DNA from: Elusimicrobiota bacterium
Lineage (GTDB): Bacteria > Elusimicrobiota > Elusimicrobia > Elusimicrobiales > UBA9959
Reading direction: 5' to 3'
Assembly (NCBI GenBank): GCA_026388155.1
Contig: JAPLKI010000022.1
Coordinates: 1-64,000, forward strand
Length of the DNA stretch: 64,000 nt
The position numbers and the translations under genes are program-made. Positions 43,235-51,272 of the stretch are shown here, in pieces; position 1 is the first letter of the stretch, and each line of letters opens with the position of its first letter. The notes below the pieces were generated by a model, which was not told the DNA's origin, made no database searches, and worked only from the letters and a program-made list of their open reading frames with translations.

Positions 43235-43810
43235 TCAGAATGGGACGGAGCCCCCATTGGCCGCCCCGGTGCGGTCCGTTTGTTTGTCCTTGGCCGGCTG
43301 CTGCACGTTCTTGCGCGGCGCAGGCAGCTCGTCATTGGCGGGTTCGGGGTGTTTGTCGGTGTAGATTTCTTCGATGAAGTTCTTCTCGTTCGTATATGTC
43401 CGACCATTTACGACTTTGTCATACGTCGCCACACCCAAAAGCGCGCGAAAGGTTCGCCCCTGCAGGTCGGACTCTTCAAACGAGAACTCGCCGTCGTATT
43501 GCAGCCCGATGGCGTGGAGGAAATGCACAGCCATACCGTGGCCCGGGTTGGCTTTCTCGCCGTTGCCGCGCGGGACCCATACCACGTTATGCCAGACGCG
43601 TTTGCCGAAGTGCTCGCCCTCGTCGGCTATCTCGCATTGCAGCTTGGTAAGAGGCGTGCCGGGGTTCTTGCCGCCTTGCGTGACCTCACCGTCCGAGTGG
43701 TCGGCTATCTGCAGCGTGTAGATGCCGCGTGGCGCAGGAGTGAACTGTGCGCCCCCGCCCTGTCCTGCGCTTTCTGCTTCCGCGTCACCCTTGTAGTTGA
43801 TGCGTGCCAT
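43235..43810 (-). CDS. DUF669-like ssDNA-binding protein
   Basis: A 191-residue protein starting M-A-R-I-N-Y-K-G-D-A-E with GGAGG 7 bases upstream. Strand pattern Y-T-L-Q-I-A-D-H, L-T-K-L-Q-C-E-I, K-R-V-W-H-N-V-V and F-R-A-L-L-G-V-A-T-Y resembles the DUF669 family found beside phage recombination and replication genes. The C-terminal ~35 residues are Pro/Lys/Asp-rich, like a single-strand binding protein tail ending V-P-F. Located between Sak4-like ATPase and helicase genes, it probably coats ssDNA. Confidence 0.65.
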   Translation of the reverse strand: MARINYKGDAEAESAGQGGGAQFTPAPRGIYTLQIADHSDGEVTQGGKNPGTPLTKLQCEIADEGEHFGKRVWHNVVWVPRGNGEKANPGHGMAVHFLHAIGLQYDGEFSFEESDLQGRTFRALLGVATYDKVVNGRTYTNEKNFIEEIYTDKHPEPANDELPAPRKNVQQPAKDKQTDRTGAANGGSVPF

Positions 43811-43811
43811 G

Positions 43812-44684
43812 TTATTTGCCTCCTTTGGTTTTGGCTGCCGGTTTCTTCTCTGGTTCCTTCGCGGATTCGGCTGTTTCTGACATCGCTGCCTTCTCAGTAA
43901 ATAGAGCCGCAAAAGACTTGTATGGATTGTCGCCATCGAGCTTGATCGTTTTGTCGCTGAGCTCCTCAACGCGGGACCCCCAGCGTCCAGCAACACCACC
44001 TTGGAACGTAAGGCAGTATTCTGTTTTACCGCCGACCTCGCGCTTGAATGTGTAGCCGATCATGTCTGCGGCGAAGGCCAGCTTGTCGCCGCTCTTACCC
44101 GGCACGTTAATGCCAGCGGGGGTGATGACCTTGTTGTTGTCGTCGAGTTTCGGCTCGCGTAGGTGGGCATTCAGGATGAACAGCTTGCCGCTCTTCTTGA
44201 AGAGATTAATCATGCCGTCGATGCGCGCTCCGAGCTCGCCCCAGAGAGAGAAGCCATCGACACCTGGTAGCCGGTCTGTGATCTTGGATAGCCCAGCTTT
44301 GTTGGCTATCTCATCGCAGATGTTCTCTACGAGCGTGTCGATTGTGTCAATAACGATTACCTCAATACTCGGGTCCTTAATCGCGACCATAAGGGCCTCG
44401 CGGAAATTATCGAGCTTGGTCTTAACGATATTGCCGTGAGCGTCCACGACATCCTCGATATCCTCGATGCGGCCATCGATGTGATCAGCATCACCGCAGT
44501 CCATATTGAGGACATACGAGTTGGGGAATGAAGCAGTGAACTTGCTTTTCCCAGTCTTGGGGTAACCCACGATGATGCAAATGCCGGACTTTGGCATTCC
44601 AGTCTTTTTCTTCTTGCGCGAGCTCACCAGTTGATGGGCGGGCGGTGTCTGCGGCGGTGTCTCTTGTCTCTCTGTGGTAGTCAT
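43812..44684 (-). CDS. RecA/Sak4-like ATPase
   Basis: A 290-residue P-loop ATPase: V-G-Y-P-K-T-G-K-S-K near residue 40 (Walker A) and V-I-V-I-D-T-I-D-T-L near 115 (Walker B). The compact AAA_24 architecture is that of phage NTP-binding proteins and Sak4-type single-strand annealing ATPases, which work with an SSB; a DUF669 gene follows 1 base later. The N- and C-termini are low-complexity. GGAGAAATAC site upstream. Confidence 0.75.
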   Translation of the reverse strand: MTTTERQETPPQTPPAHQLVSSRKKKKTGMPKSGICIIVGYPKTGKSKFTASFPNSYVLNMDCGDADHIDGRIEDIEDVVDAHGNIVKTKLDNFREALMVAIKDPSIEVIVIDTIDTLVENICDEIANKAGLSKITDRLPGVDGFSLWGELGARIDGMINLFKKSGKLFILNAHLREPKLDDNNKVITPAGINVPGKSGDKLAFAADMIGYTFKREVGGKTEYCLTFQGGVAGRWGSRVEELSDKTIKLDGDNPYKSFAALFTEKAAMSETAESAKEPEKKPAAKTKGGK

Positions 44685-44698
44685 GTATTTCTCCTTTT

Positions 44699-45265
44699 TT
44701 AGATGTGCTTCCAGCTTTTTCTATTAACGATACTTGCGATAGGAGTAGATCCCATCCCAAATTTGACGGCCAGGCTGTGGTATCCATATTGGCCGGTGGC
44801 GTGGAGCCTTCTAATTTCGCGCACCTGTTCTTCTGTTAATTTTGCGTTGTAATGAGAACTGCCTCGGCTGAGCCTTTCTGGATGCAGTCTGTTAGGATGC
44901 CGTTCCCCACGAAGTAGGCGTTCTGGATATAGGCGAGATCCATTGCTTGCGCCTTTGGCTTGACGATTTTTAGCATCTCGGTCCTTGATGTTGTCGAGAT
45001 TCGTGCCGATCCAGAGATGGTCTGGCCGGACGCAGGGGGGATTGTCGCAGTGGTGTAGAACGCAAAGTCCTTCCGGGACAGGGCCTTTTTCGAATTCCCA
45101 TGCGACGCGATGTGCTCCAATAGTTTTTCTATTCATCTTGAATTTGCCATACCTGTGCTTTCCGAGTTTGCGGCCTGCTTGCCATTCCCAACAGCCAGGC
45201 CCTTTTTGGACATGAGTCCAGAAACGTTGTTCTGCAGATATTCGTGGAAACACGCCTTTTGGCAT
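44699..45265 (-). CDS. HNH endonuclease (homing type)
   Basis: A 188-residue protein. C-V-L-H-H-C-D-N-P-P-C-V-R-P-D-H-L-W-I-G-T is a textbook HNH_3 nuclease core near residues 70-90. The C-terminal ~50 residues (L-T-E-E-Q-V-R-E-I-R-R-L-H) form a NUMOD-like HTH that binds target DNA. Its ATG overlaps the stop of the RecB-like gene. Such genes behave as free-standing homing endonucleases in phage genomes. Confidence 0.85.
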   Translation of the reverse strand: MPKGVFPRISAEQRFWTHVQKGPGCWEWQAGRKLGKHRYGKFKMNRKTIGAHRVAWEFEKGPVPEGLCVLHHCDNPPCVRPDHLWIGTNLDNIKDRDAKNRQAKGASNGSRLYPERLLRGERHPNRLHPERLSRGSSHYNAKLTEEQVREIRRLHATGQYGYHSLAVKFGMGSTPIASIVNRKSWKHI

Positions 45266-46104
45266 CAGAACCCCAGTGCCGAGGGGGTGCTCTTTTTCTT
45301 AACGGACACCGGCGACTCGACCGCGCGGACTGATTTAGTGCAGAAACTCTGTTCACCTATCAACTGAACATCACCACTTTTCGTTAGCGCGACTGCGGAA
45401 AGGAATCCAGCGGTGGCGGCCGGTAGGTCTGTCACGGCACGCGATTCTGAGGTAAATGGCGCGGTTTTTCCGAAACGCACGATTTCACCCCATACGACAT
45501 CGATGCCATATTGCTCCCGCAAGGCAGCGGCATAGCCGCCGACTTGATAAGAATATTCGTTCCCATATTCCAGGGATTTAGAGGTTTTATAGTCGACAAT
45601 TCCAAATCCTCCACGGGTTTTTGAGTGCCCGACGGCGTCCAGCCGTCCGCCGAACCGGTAATCGAGGGATGCGACAGGAAGCTCAAGAGCGACGATCTCG
45701 ATGTCACTCTGCATGCGCCAGCGCTTGAAGTCGAGTGTAGGCTCAACGAGTTCGTTGGGTATCATTTCCGGTTCCTTGCCTTGGATTATGGCCTGGAAAA
45801 TCTCATGGCATTTAGAGCCAAGGTCCGCTGCATCATTAGCCTTGCGGCGGTGCGCCCCGGCGGCGTCCTTTGCTATCTGGTCGAGCATGGCCGGATCAAG
45901 CGCGGTGCGCCCAAGACGGAGTAGTTCTGTTTTGAAGTAATTGGCGGCCTCTCTCGCACTCCATGCTATCAACGCTGGTTTTGCAATGATGCCGAGAATA
46001 CTGGTCACGGATTTAAGCGGCCCGATAGTCTCGCCACTGGGGAGCAGGATGCTGTACTTGTGGTTGACATCGCTCACTGTGTATTTTGGATTGGGGAGTT
46101 TCAT
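45265..46104 (-). CDS. RecB-like PD-(D/E)XK exonuclease
   Basis: A 279-residue protein with the RecB nuclease set: G-S-K-C-H-E-I-F-Q near residue 97, F-G-G-R-L-D-A-V-G near 150, G-I-V-D-Y-K-T-S-K near 168, and Y-S-Y-Q-V-G-G-Y-A-A-A-L near 184 (motif with Gln and Tyr). This is the Cas4/RecB family, here likely the phage exonuclease that resects DNA for the Sak4-like annealing system. Overlaps the previous gene by 4 bases. Confidence 0.8.
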   Translation of the reverse strand: MKLPNPKYTVSDVNHKYSILLPSGETIGPLKSVTSILGIIAKPALIAWSAREAANYFKTELLRLGRTALDPAMLDQIAKDAAGAHRRKANDAADLGSKCHEIFQAIIQGKEPEMIPNELVEPTLDFKRWRMQSDIEIVALELPVASLDYRFGGRLDAVGHSKTRGGFGIVDYKTSKSLEYGNEYSYQVGGYAAALREQYGIDVVWGEIVRFGKTAPFTSESRAVTDLPAATAGFLSAVALTKSGDVQLIGEQSFCTKSVRAVESPVSVKKKSTPSALGF

Positions 46105-46379
46105 GATTTGTCCTTTGAAAGTAGTCGTTCAATTGTGAAGCTCTCTTCGCCCAACTGCCGGATCATCAGCCCTGTGAAAACCTGCGCGATATGCTCGCCT
46201 ACGGCACTGGACACGTCTATTACCGCTTTGTCGGCTGCGGCAGAATATGCGGCATGTAACCGCACTTTGGCTTGGCCGTAAACGCATTCAGCGGTAATAA
46301 TGGCCAAAGCGATGCGTTCCTCTATGTCTTCTTTGCGCAGGGGTTGCTTGAAACTGAATTTGCATATCTCGGCCATCAT
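46101..46379 (-). CDS. Small hypothetical protein
   Basis: A 92-residue helical protein. ATG 46379 follows GGAGG by 5 bases; another ATG comes directly after it. It is Ala/Glu-rich with no motif. Lies between sigma factor and RecB-like nuclease at the start of the replication module. Confidence 0.5.
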   Translation of the reverse strand: MMAEICKFSFKQPLRKEDIEERIALAIITAECVYGQAKVRLHAAYSAAADKAVIDVSSAVGEHIAQVFTGLMIRQLGEESFTIERLLSKDKS

Positions 46380-46432
46380 TTTTTCCTCCAGAGCGTCTAT
46401 ACAGCTTTTTTTTGAAAACACTTAACCCCGAT

Positions 46433-47008
46433 TTAAATATCGCGCAAGTTTTGCTTTTCAAAGACGGCCCTTATGCGCTTTATTTCCCTATAGAGGGTTA
46501 GCTCAGAGATTTTTAGTGACCTACTGGCTGCGGCCATACTTAAGCCCTCTTCGCCTAGCAAACGGCAAACCACCTGCTGCCGTTCTGATAGCGCGGAAAT
46601 GGATATTTTTATATTCAGCTTGAGTTCAATAGCGGCCAGTAAATCAGGGGCGGGGATGCGTTCTATAAGTGCTGGTAGTTCATCGTCACCATCTGGTGGT
46701 TGGTCTAAAGACACCGACTTTTCCGCTATGATCCGCTTATCGGATAAGAGGTTGTCTTTAACATTAAGGAGATGGTTTCGTATGACGACCGCCATGAAAG
46801 TGGATAAGGACGCGTCGGACTTTTCGTTATACTTGTCTTTAGCCGTCCACCACTTCACCAGGCAGGACTGCAGGAGATCATCAAAGTCCTCTTTCTCCAA
46901 GCATGTCCATTGTCTTCGGATTTCGTTTATTAGGTTCTTTACGACACTAATTTCCAGGTCTGTGAAAAGACCTTGGTATTCCAGCTTTTTGTTTGCAAGT
47001 TCAGTCAT
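46433..47008 (-). CDS. Sigma-70 family (ECF-like) RNA polymerase sigma factor
   Basis: A 191-residue protein. Region 2 is visible as D-F-D-D-L-L-Q-S-C-L-V-K-W-W with A-S-L-S-T-F-M-A-V-V-I-R-N-H-L near residues 41-80. Region 4 is seen as L-S-E-R-Q-Q-V-V-C-R-L-L-G-E-E-G-L-S-M-A-A-A-S-R-like HTH near 140-170. It is the first gene of the long minus-strand phage operon and probably redirects polymerase to phage promoters. Translation start is flanked by an 8-base hairpin (47009-47040). Confidence 0.75.
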   Translation of the reverse strand: MTELANKKLEYQGLFTDLEISVVKNLINEIRRQWTCLEKEDFDDLLQSCLVKWWTAKDKYNEKSDASLSTFMAVVIRNHLLNVKDNLLSDKRIIAEKSVSLDQPPDGDDELPALIERIPAPDLLAAIELKLNIKISISALSERQQVVCRLLGEEGLSMAAASRSLKISELTLYREIKRIRAVFEKQNLRDI

Positions 47009-47040
47009 GAGACACCTCCGCTTTATTTTTTCGGTGTCTC
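47009..47040 (-). promoter_or_regulatory. RBS-adjacent hairpin of the sigma gene
   Basis: GAGACACC (47009-47016) and GGTGTCTC (47033-47040) form a perfect 8-bp stem just upstream of the ATG (47006-47008). The GGAGG site (47015-47019) lies partly in the stem and loop, so folding would hinder ribosome access. Confidence 0.55.
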
Positions 47041-47085
47041 GGACTTAACCCCAACAACATGGTACGCCTTGGCGGATGTAAACGA

Positions 47086-47107
47086 AATCACGGAGGGCTC
47101 CGTGATT
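47086..47107. promoter_or_regulatory. Palindromic operator-like site
   Basis: A perfect inverted repeat with 10-base arms AATCACGGAG and CTCCGTGATT and a 2-base centre. It lies between two divergent units (sigma operon and the unknown cassette), as expected for a repressor binding site. Confidence 0.5.
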
Positions 47108-47133
47108 ATTGGATTTCACGTCGGGAACCCTAG

Positions 47134-47169
47134 AAAAAACAAAAACCGCCTTTCGGCGGTTGATTTTTA
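47134..47169 (-). terminator. Intrinsic terminator
   Basis: AACCGCC (47144-47150) and GGCGGTT (47155-47161) around a TTTC loop. On the minus strand the stem is followed by TTTTTGTTTTTT, a strong terminator; on the plus strand by GATTTTT, a weaker one. It would insulate the sigma operon from transcription entering from the right. Confidence 0.75.
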
Positions 47170-47261
47170 AAGCTATTGGCCTGCGCATGGGCAGCCTTTT
47201 GCCAAAGAATTAAGGAATTATGGGGTGGGAAGTGCTAAAATTGCTTTATGGGGGATACAAT

Positions 47262-48368
47262 ATGACAAAACACAGGTCGTTTAAATTGGATAAATTTCTT
47301 AAGGCTGTGGACCCACAACTGAGGACGCAGTTTTTTGCGACATATAAGATTACCTTCCCCCTCGTTGTTAATTTTGAGGACAACAGTTTGGAAGAATTTT
47401 GGGAAACTATTCTGGAAGCCGAAAGAGCTAAGATTGAAGAGCGTCTTCACTGCATTAACGATACCGCCGATCACGCCCGCGACTGCTTAGAGCAGGCTTG
47501 CCGGGAATATAAAATTGGGAAACAAGAGGACGAAACGTCCGAGACGACCGCAATGCGGGTTTACTTGCATAGTGAGGAAGCGTTCTCCCTGGCATTTGAT
47601 GCGTATCTTTATTACATACTTTCCGAAAAGGTGAGTCGCCATAGGTTTCAGAAAGCTACTCCTGATTTTAGCGATGGGCAGTTCCCGCAGTTTAAGTCAG
47701 CGGTGGAGGTGTATTTTAAGGACTGCGGCAAAAGCTTTCATTGTGACATTCGCCATCGGATTGAGGGTGATAATCACATTATACTGATCGCGCGCGGCGA
47801 TTTTATGAAAACACAGCTGGTGTTTAAAGACCAGGATGTTAAGACTAGAATTGAATCGTTCAGACCGGCAAAAGAAGATATGCTGGTTTTTAATACGACC
47901 AACAATGTTCTGAGCATGAGCCTAAGCAGCCGGAGCGATGATGACAAAAAGAAATATCTTGAGATGGTCGGCGGCGCTTTTCTTGGAGTCGCACAAATAG
48001 ACGAGGAAACATTAAATAATTCCCTTGTGGATATCAGCCCGATCAAAAAGCGCACTTTCGACTTCAAGGGCAATGAACAAATCGAGTCAGTGAAGCTCAC
48101 CGAGGTGAATGCAAAGGTCGGCAATGGTTCATTGCGGCTAATATTAAAATCAAACGACCTCTCCAGCATGGAAGCATATGGCATTGGTCCTGACGGCGGG
48201 GCCGAGTTCGTGTCCGCAAAGTTGAAGTTCTTTATTAAGCGAGAGGGTAAAAAAAGCAAGGGTTTCATTGTCGAGATAAGGCCGCCTGAAAACAGCAAGA
48301 TTCAGCATAAAAAAGAGAGGCAGATTATCGAGACATATCTGCGGGCACAAGGGGTTTTACTTGACTGA
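47262..48368 (+). CDS. Unknown protein, first gene of cargo cassette
   Basis: A 368-residue protein with GGGGG 7 bases before the ATG. The first ~150 residues are helical with many acidic and aromatic residues. The rest alternates strands and helices, with the hydrophobic I-I-L-I-A-R-G strand after H-R-I-E-G-D-N-H and a basic end (K-F-F-I-K-R-E-G-K-K-S-K-G-F-I-V-E-I-R). No enzymatic motif seen. The stop overlaps the next start by 8 bases, so it is tightly coupled to the second gene. It lies opposite in strand to the phage operon and next to the integrase, a place where phages carry defence cargo. Confidence 0.65.
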   Translation: MTKHRSFKLDKFLKAVDPQLRTQFFATYKITFPLVVNFEDNSLEEFWETILEAERAKIEERLHCINDTADHARDCLEQACREYKIGKQEDETSETTAMRVYLHSEEAFSLAFDAYLYYILSEKVSRHRFQKATPDFSDGQFPQFKSAVEVYFKDCGKSFHCDIRHRIEGDNHIILIARGDFMKTQLVFKDQDVKTRIESFRPAKEDMLVFNTTNNVLSMSLSSRSDDDKKKYLEMVGGAFLGVAQIDEETLNNSLVDISPIKKRTFDFKGNEQIESVKLTEVNAKVGNGSLRLILKSNDLSSMEAYGIGPDGGAEFVSAKLKFFIKREGKKSKGFIVEIRPPENSKIQHKKERQIIETYLRAQGVLLD

Positions 48369-49449
48369 TAAATTGCTCGCATATTTACTCAAGCACCTTG
48401 AGGGATTGCCCGATGCAACGTTCTACGAGAGCGAGCTGGCCTGTATCTCATCGTCCGGTTTTTCTGCTCTAAAAAAACAGAAGTATTTGCTCTTTGACCA
48501 GTATGATTTTGAGCAGGAGACTTACTGTGATAAGCGCGGTAATGAACGCTTCGTCCAGAAGGTGAATGGTCGGTGGATTGCGACTTCGACAGAGGATTCT
48601 GGAATATCGCCGGTATACCTCAAAGAACAGGATCTCAACCGATACGCTTTCAATGTCCAGCCGTTGCTTGCCAACATTAAGACAGGAAACGACCTTACAA
48701 AGAATGTCGATGCCGTTACTTCACGGATATGGTTTATCGGTGAGGCAACGGTTATTCAGAATAATATCGGCGTGTTCATGGCTTTCGTATCGGATGATGA
48801 GCAGGCGAGGGCCGAACTTTTGGGGTTAAAAGCAAAAATTGGGAAGATGGACGGAATCCTGGTTCTCTGCCCCAGCTATGTGATTAAATCACAGGATTTG
48901 TTGAGCAAGCTGGCCGGACAGAATATAGTGTGTCTGACCTTTAAAGAGGCGTTTAGGAAGAAGGACTACGCGATTGATTACAGCAAGGCGCGATTCGGCC
49001 AAGCATCTGGCCAGTCATCGCCGAAACTGACTGCGCGGCAAACGGCGGATTATACGAAGTATAAGTATAAGTGCTATGACAAACTGCATATTTCCGGCAC
49101 AGCCCCGATGAAGCGCAGTAATAGCATCATTGTTAATGGCCACACGATAAAAATGCCGGATGAGGCGTTCAGACTGATAATCGAACTTGTGGTTGAATTG
49201 AAGAAAAGAAAGGGCGGCTGGTTGACCAAGAAAATGGAAGAAGGAAAATATCAAATATTTGACCGTGTCAGGAAGCCTTTGGAGGGGAGTCTGCAGGATA
49301 AGGATGGGAAAAAATTCATTGAGAACGATGGCTCAAAACACTATCGCATTTCGACGCATCCGGATTTTGTGACTTATGAACTCCGTAATTTAAAAAAACA
49401 TGCGGATTCAGTGGTTAGTGGGTTTGCGAAAAGAATGCTGAAGCCGTAG
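48361..49449 (+). CDS. Unknown protein with winged-helix-like C-terminus
   Basis: A 362-residue protein that starts at TTG (AAGGGG 6 bases upstream), overlapping the previous gene. The middle has alternating strands such as G-I-L-V-L-C-P-S-Y-V and N-I-V-C-L-T-F-K-E-A-F, like a Rossmann-type or nuclease-like fold without visible catalytic residues. The last ~110 residues (I-I-V-N-G-H-T-I-K-M-P-D-E-A-F-R-L) have the pattern of a winged HTH seen in response-regulator effectors. No family recognised. Confidence 0.65.
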   Translation: MTDKLLAYLLKHLEGLPDATFYESELACISSSGFSALKKQKYLLFDQYDFEQETYCDKRGNERFVQKVNGRWIATSTEDSGISPVYLKEQDLNRYAFNVQPLLANIKTGNDLTKNVDAVTSRIWFIGEATVIQNNIGVFMAFVSDDEQARAELLGLKAKIGKMDGILVLCPSYVIKSQDLLSKLAGQNIVCLTFKEAFRKKDYAIDYSKARFGQASGQSSPKLTARQTADYTKYKYKCYDKLHISGTAPMKRSNSIIVNGHTIKMPDEAFRLIIELVVELKKRKGGWLTKKMEEGKYQIFDRVRKPLEGSLQDKDGKKFIENDGSKHYRISTHPDFVTYELRNLKKHADSVVSGFAKRMLKP

Positions 49450-49475
49450 GGCATCTGGTAATTACAGGTAAATTT

Positions 49476-50924
49476 ATGGGCGACATTTACAAAAGCGAAG
49501 AGTATGGCGGCGGGGGCTTTAATCCACGACAACTCTTTATCCACTTATCATTGTTGCCCCAGGATGTTTTCGACATAAATAATCAATTACGTCCTGCCAC
49601 AAATATTGTTTGGGGATTGATTCTGCACGAGTATTTCCATTATTTGCAAACCATTTCTTCGCCCGTTTTCATAACGGTCTTTAATAATTGGTTCGGATAT
49701 CAGACAGATGTGGCGAAAATATTTTCTGGGACCACAAAAACTAGTTTTCCGTTAGCAAACAATAAAGCCCCAGAGATCCAATGCTATATTCAAGGCTTTC
49801 AAACCCTATCAGATGAGATCCAGGCAGTCTATGACATCTACACTCCGTTGCAAAAATCCAAACTTCCGATGACTTCAGCATGGGAGTTCTTTGATAAAAG
49901 TATTACGCTGGCAAATTATTCAAGGACAGTGCCGATGAAATATATGCTGGTTCCTGAAGGGAATCAGCTATTTGAAGTGCCATTAATTCCATCTGCATTC
50001 GCTGAAGGTATGTCTACATCAATCCAATGGTACATCGAAACTGATGGAAAATGGAGCGATTCTCTTCTTGATAGTTATCCAGTGGCTGCCCCAAAAATAT
50101 TTTATAGTGTTGTTACTCGATGGGTAATTCATCATTTTAGGGAAACCCCACCATTTTGGATTGTGGCATCAATTTGTGATGCGTGTCTTTGTACGTATGA
50201 CCCTGGACACATGTTTTCTATTATCGCGGACGATTTAATAAAAGCGCCGCCATCCTTGAGAAATACCGAGGATATTCTTCTGTTGCGTTCAAGGCTTCAA
50301 AACCTTTATCCGATTCGTGCCGATTTAATAAAAACACTTACTAGGCTTAATGATTTAGATGGCCAATTATCATTGGCTGGACCTAGAGAAGCAGCTGCGG
50401 ATATGCGGAAAGTAATTATTAGGATGAAGTCGGCAGTTACTGCCCGGCTTTTTGACCACAATTACTTTATACATCCTGCTAATCCAAAAGATATGCTGAG
50501 TCATTTTGTGTCAATATTCGGAGCTCCTCTCACAGGTATAGGGCAAGTTAATGCCGAAGACCAAATATATAGCTTAGCCGATGATAAAGAATTTGAGCGC
50601 ACGACAATGCTTCTAAAGGCAATTTTCCACATAATGGAAGATTCTATTAAAAACGACAGAATATCTCCGTGCCCATTTTACCCGAATCAATGTAAGTCGA
50701 CTCAAGGTAAATATTGTTTATCCAACCCGTTATGGGCACCAATTAGTAATTCTGCCGGGTGTGTAATGGCTTACGCTGCTTTTACATTGTGTGCTCATAA
50801 AAAGGGGCTAAGCCCATTCACTCTCCAAGAAACGGCATATTTTAATTGGCTTTCTCGATGCAATCCAACTGGTGACGATTGGACAGACTGGTTCCATGCG
50901 GAGCAAGAATTGTCCGAAGAATAA
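49476..50924 (+). CDS. HEYFH metallopeptidase-like protein, third gene of cargo cassette
   Basis: A 482-residue protein. L-I-L-H-E-Y-F-H-Y-L-Q-T near residue 52 is a HExxH zinc-peptidase motif inside a hydrophobic helix. The region around F-A-E-G-M-S-T-S-I-Q near residue 174 contains a downstream Glu that could be the third ligand, as in gluzincin-like enzymes. Four cysteines near the C-terminus (C-P-F-Y-P-N-Q-C and C-L-S-N and C-V-M) may form another metal site. The gene is AT-rich compared with its neighbours, a sign of separate origin. It starts 26 bases after the second gene. Confidence 0.65.
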   Translation: MGDIYKSEEYGGGGFNPRQLFIHLSLLPQDVFDINNQLRPATNIVWGLILHEYFHYLQTISSPVFITVFNNWFGYQTDVAKIFSGTTKTSFPLANNKAPEIQCYIQGFQTLSDEIQAVYDIYTPLQKSKLPMTSAWEFFDKSITLANYSRTVPMKYMLVPEGNQLFEVPLIPSAFAEGMSTSIQWYIETDGKWSDSLLDSYPVAAPKIFYSVVTRWVIHHFRETPPFWIVASICDACLCTYDPGHMFSIIADDLIKAPPSLRNTEDILLLRSRLQNLYPIRADLIKTLTRLNDLDGQLSLAGPREAAADMRKVIIRMKSAVTARLFDHNYFIHPANPKDMLSHFVSIFGAPLTGIGQVNAEDQIYSLADDKEFERTTMLLKAIFHIMEDSIKNDRISPCPFYPNQCKSTQGKYCLSNPLWAPISNSAGCVMAYAAFTLCAHKKGLSPFTLQETAYFNWLSRCNPTGDDWTDWFHAEQELSEE

Positions 50925-50990
50925 TTTATTACACTAGCGTAATTTCACCTATCTCGCATGTAATATTCTTGGCTGTGTTTTTAGTCGCAG

Positions 50991-51027
50991 TTAACCTTTT
51001 CCATTTCTGCGCTGTATATACGCAGTA
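50991..51027 (+). promoter_or_regulatory. Promoter with inverted repeat, leaderless start
   Basis: TTAACC (50991-50996) and TATATA (51015-51020) are 18 bases apart. The -10 lies within an inverted repeat with arms CTGCG and CGCAG (51008-51025), and the expected transcription start coincides with the ATG at 51027. The mRNA would have little or no leader. Confidence 0.4.
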
Positions 51028-51227
51028 TGGAAAAACAAGATAACCCTGCGGTAAATTCAAAAGATATTCTTCACGAAGAACGCCTGGACGCCTTAGCGGA
51101 TGTCTTTGCCGAAGCGTTCGTTTATCTGGGTCAGCGGGGGCTGCTGCCACTCACTGATGACCCGGCCCCGGCCGCGCCAGAACAGCCTAAAAAAGTGAAG
51201 AAGCGGAATGTACTTAAAAGCTCTTGA
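51027..51227 (+). CDS. Small acidic protein upstream of the integrase
   Basis: A 66-residue protein with an acidic helix (H-E-E-R-L-D-A-L-A-D-V-F-A-E-A-F) and a Pro/Ala then Lys-rich end. It is followed 45 bases later by the serine recombinase and may be a regulator or directionality factor, which is only positional inference. No ribosome-binding site is present, consistent with the leaderless promoter. Confidence 0.45.
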   Translation: MEKQDNPAVNSKDILHEERLDALADVFAEAFVYLGQRGLLPLTDDPAPAAPEQPKKVKKRNVLKSS

Positions 51228-51272
51228 TTGTTCCGCGAGAACACCGTATCATTCAATGACAGAGGAGATGTT

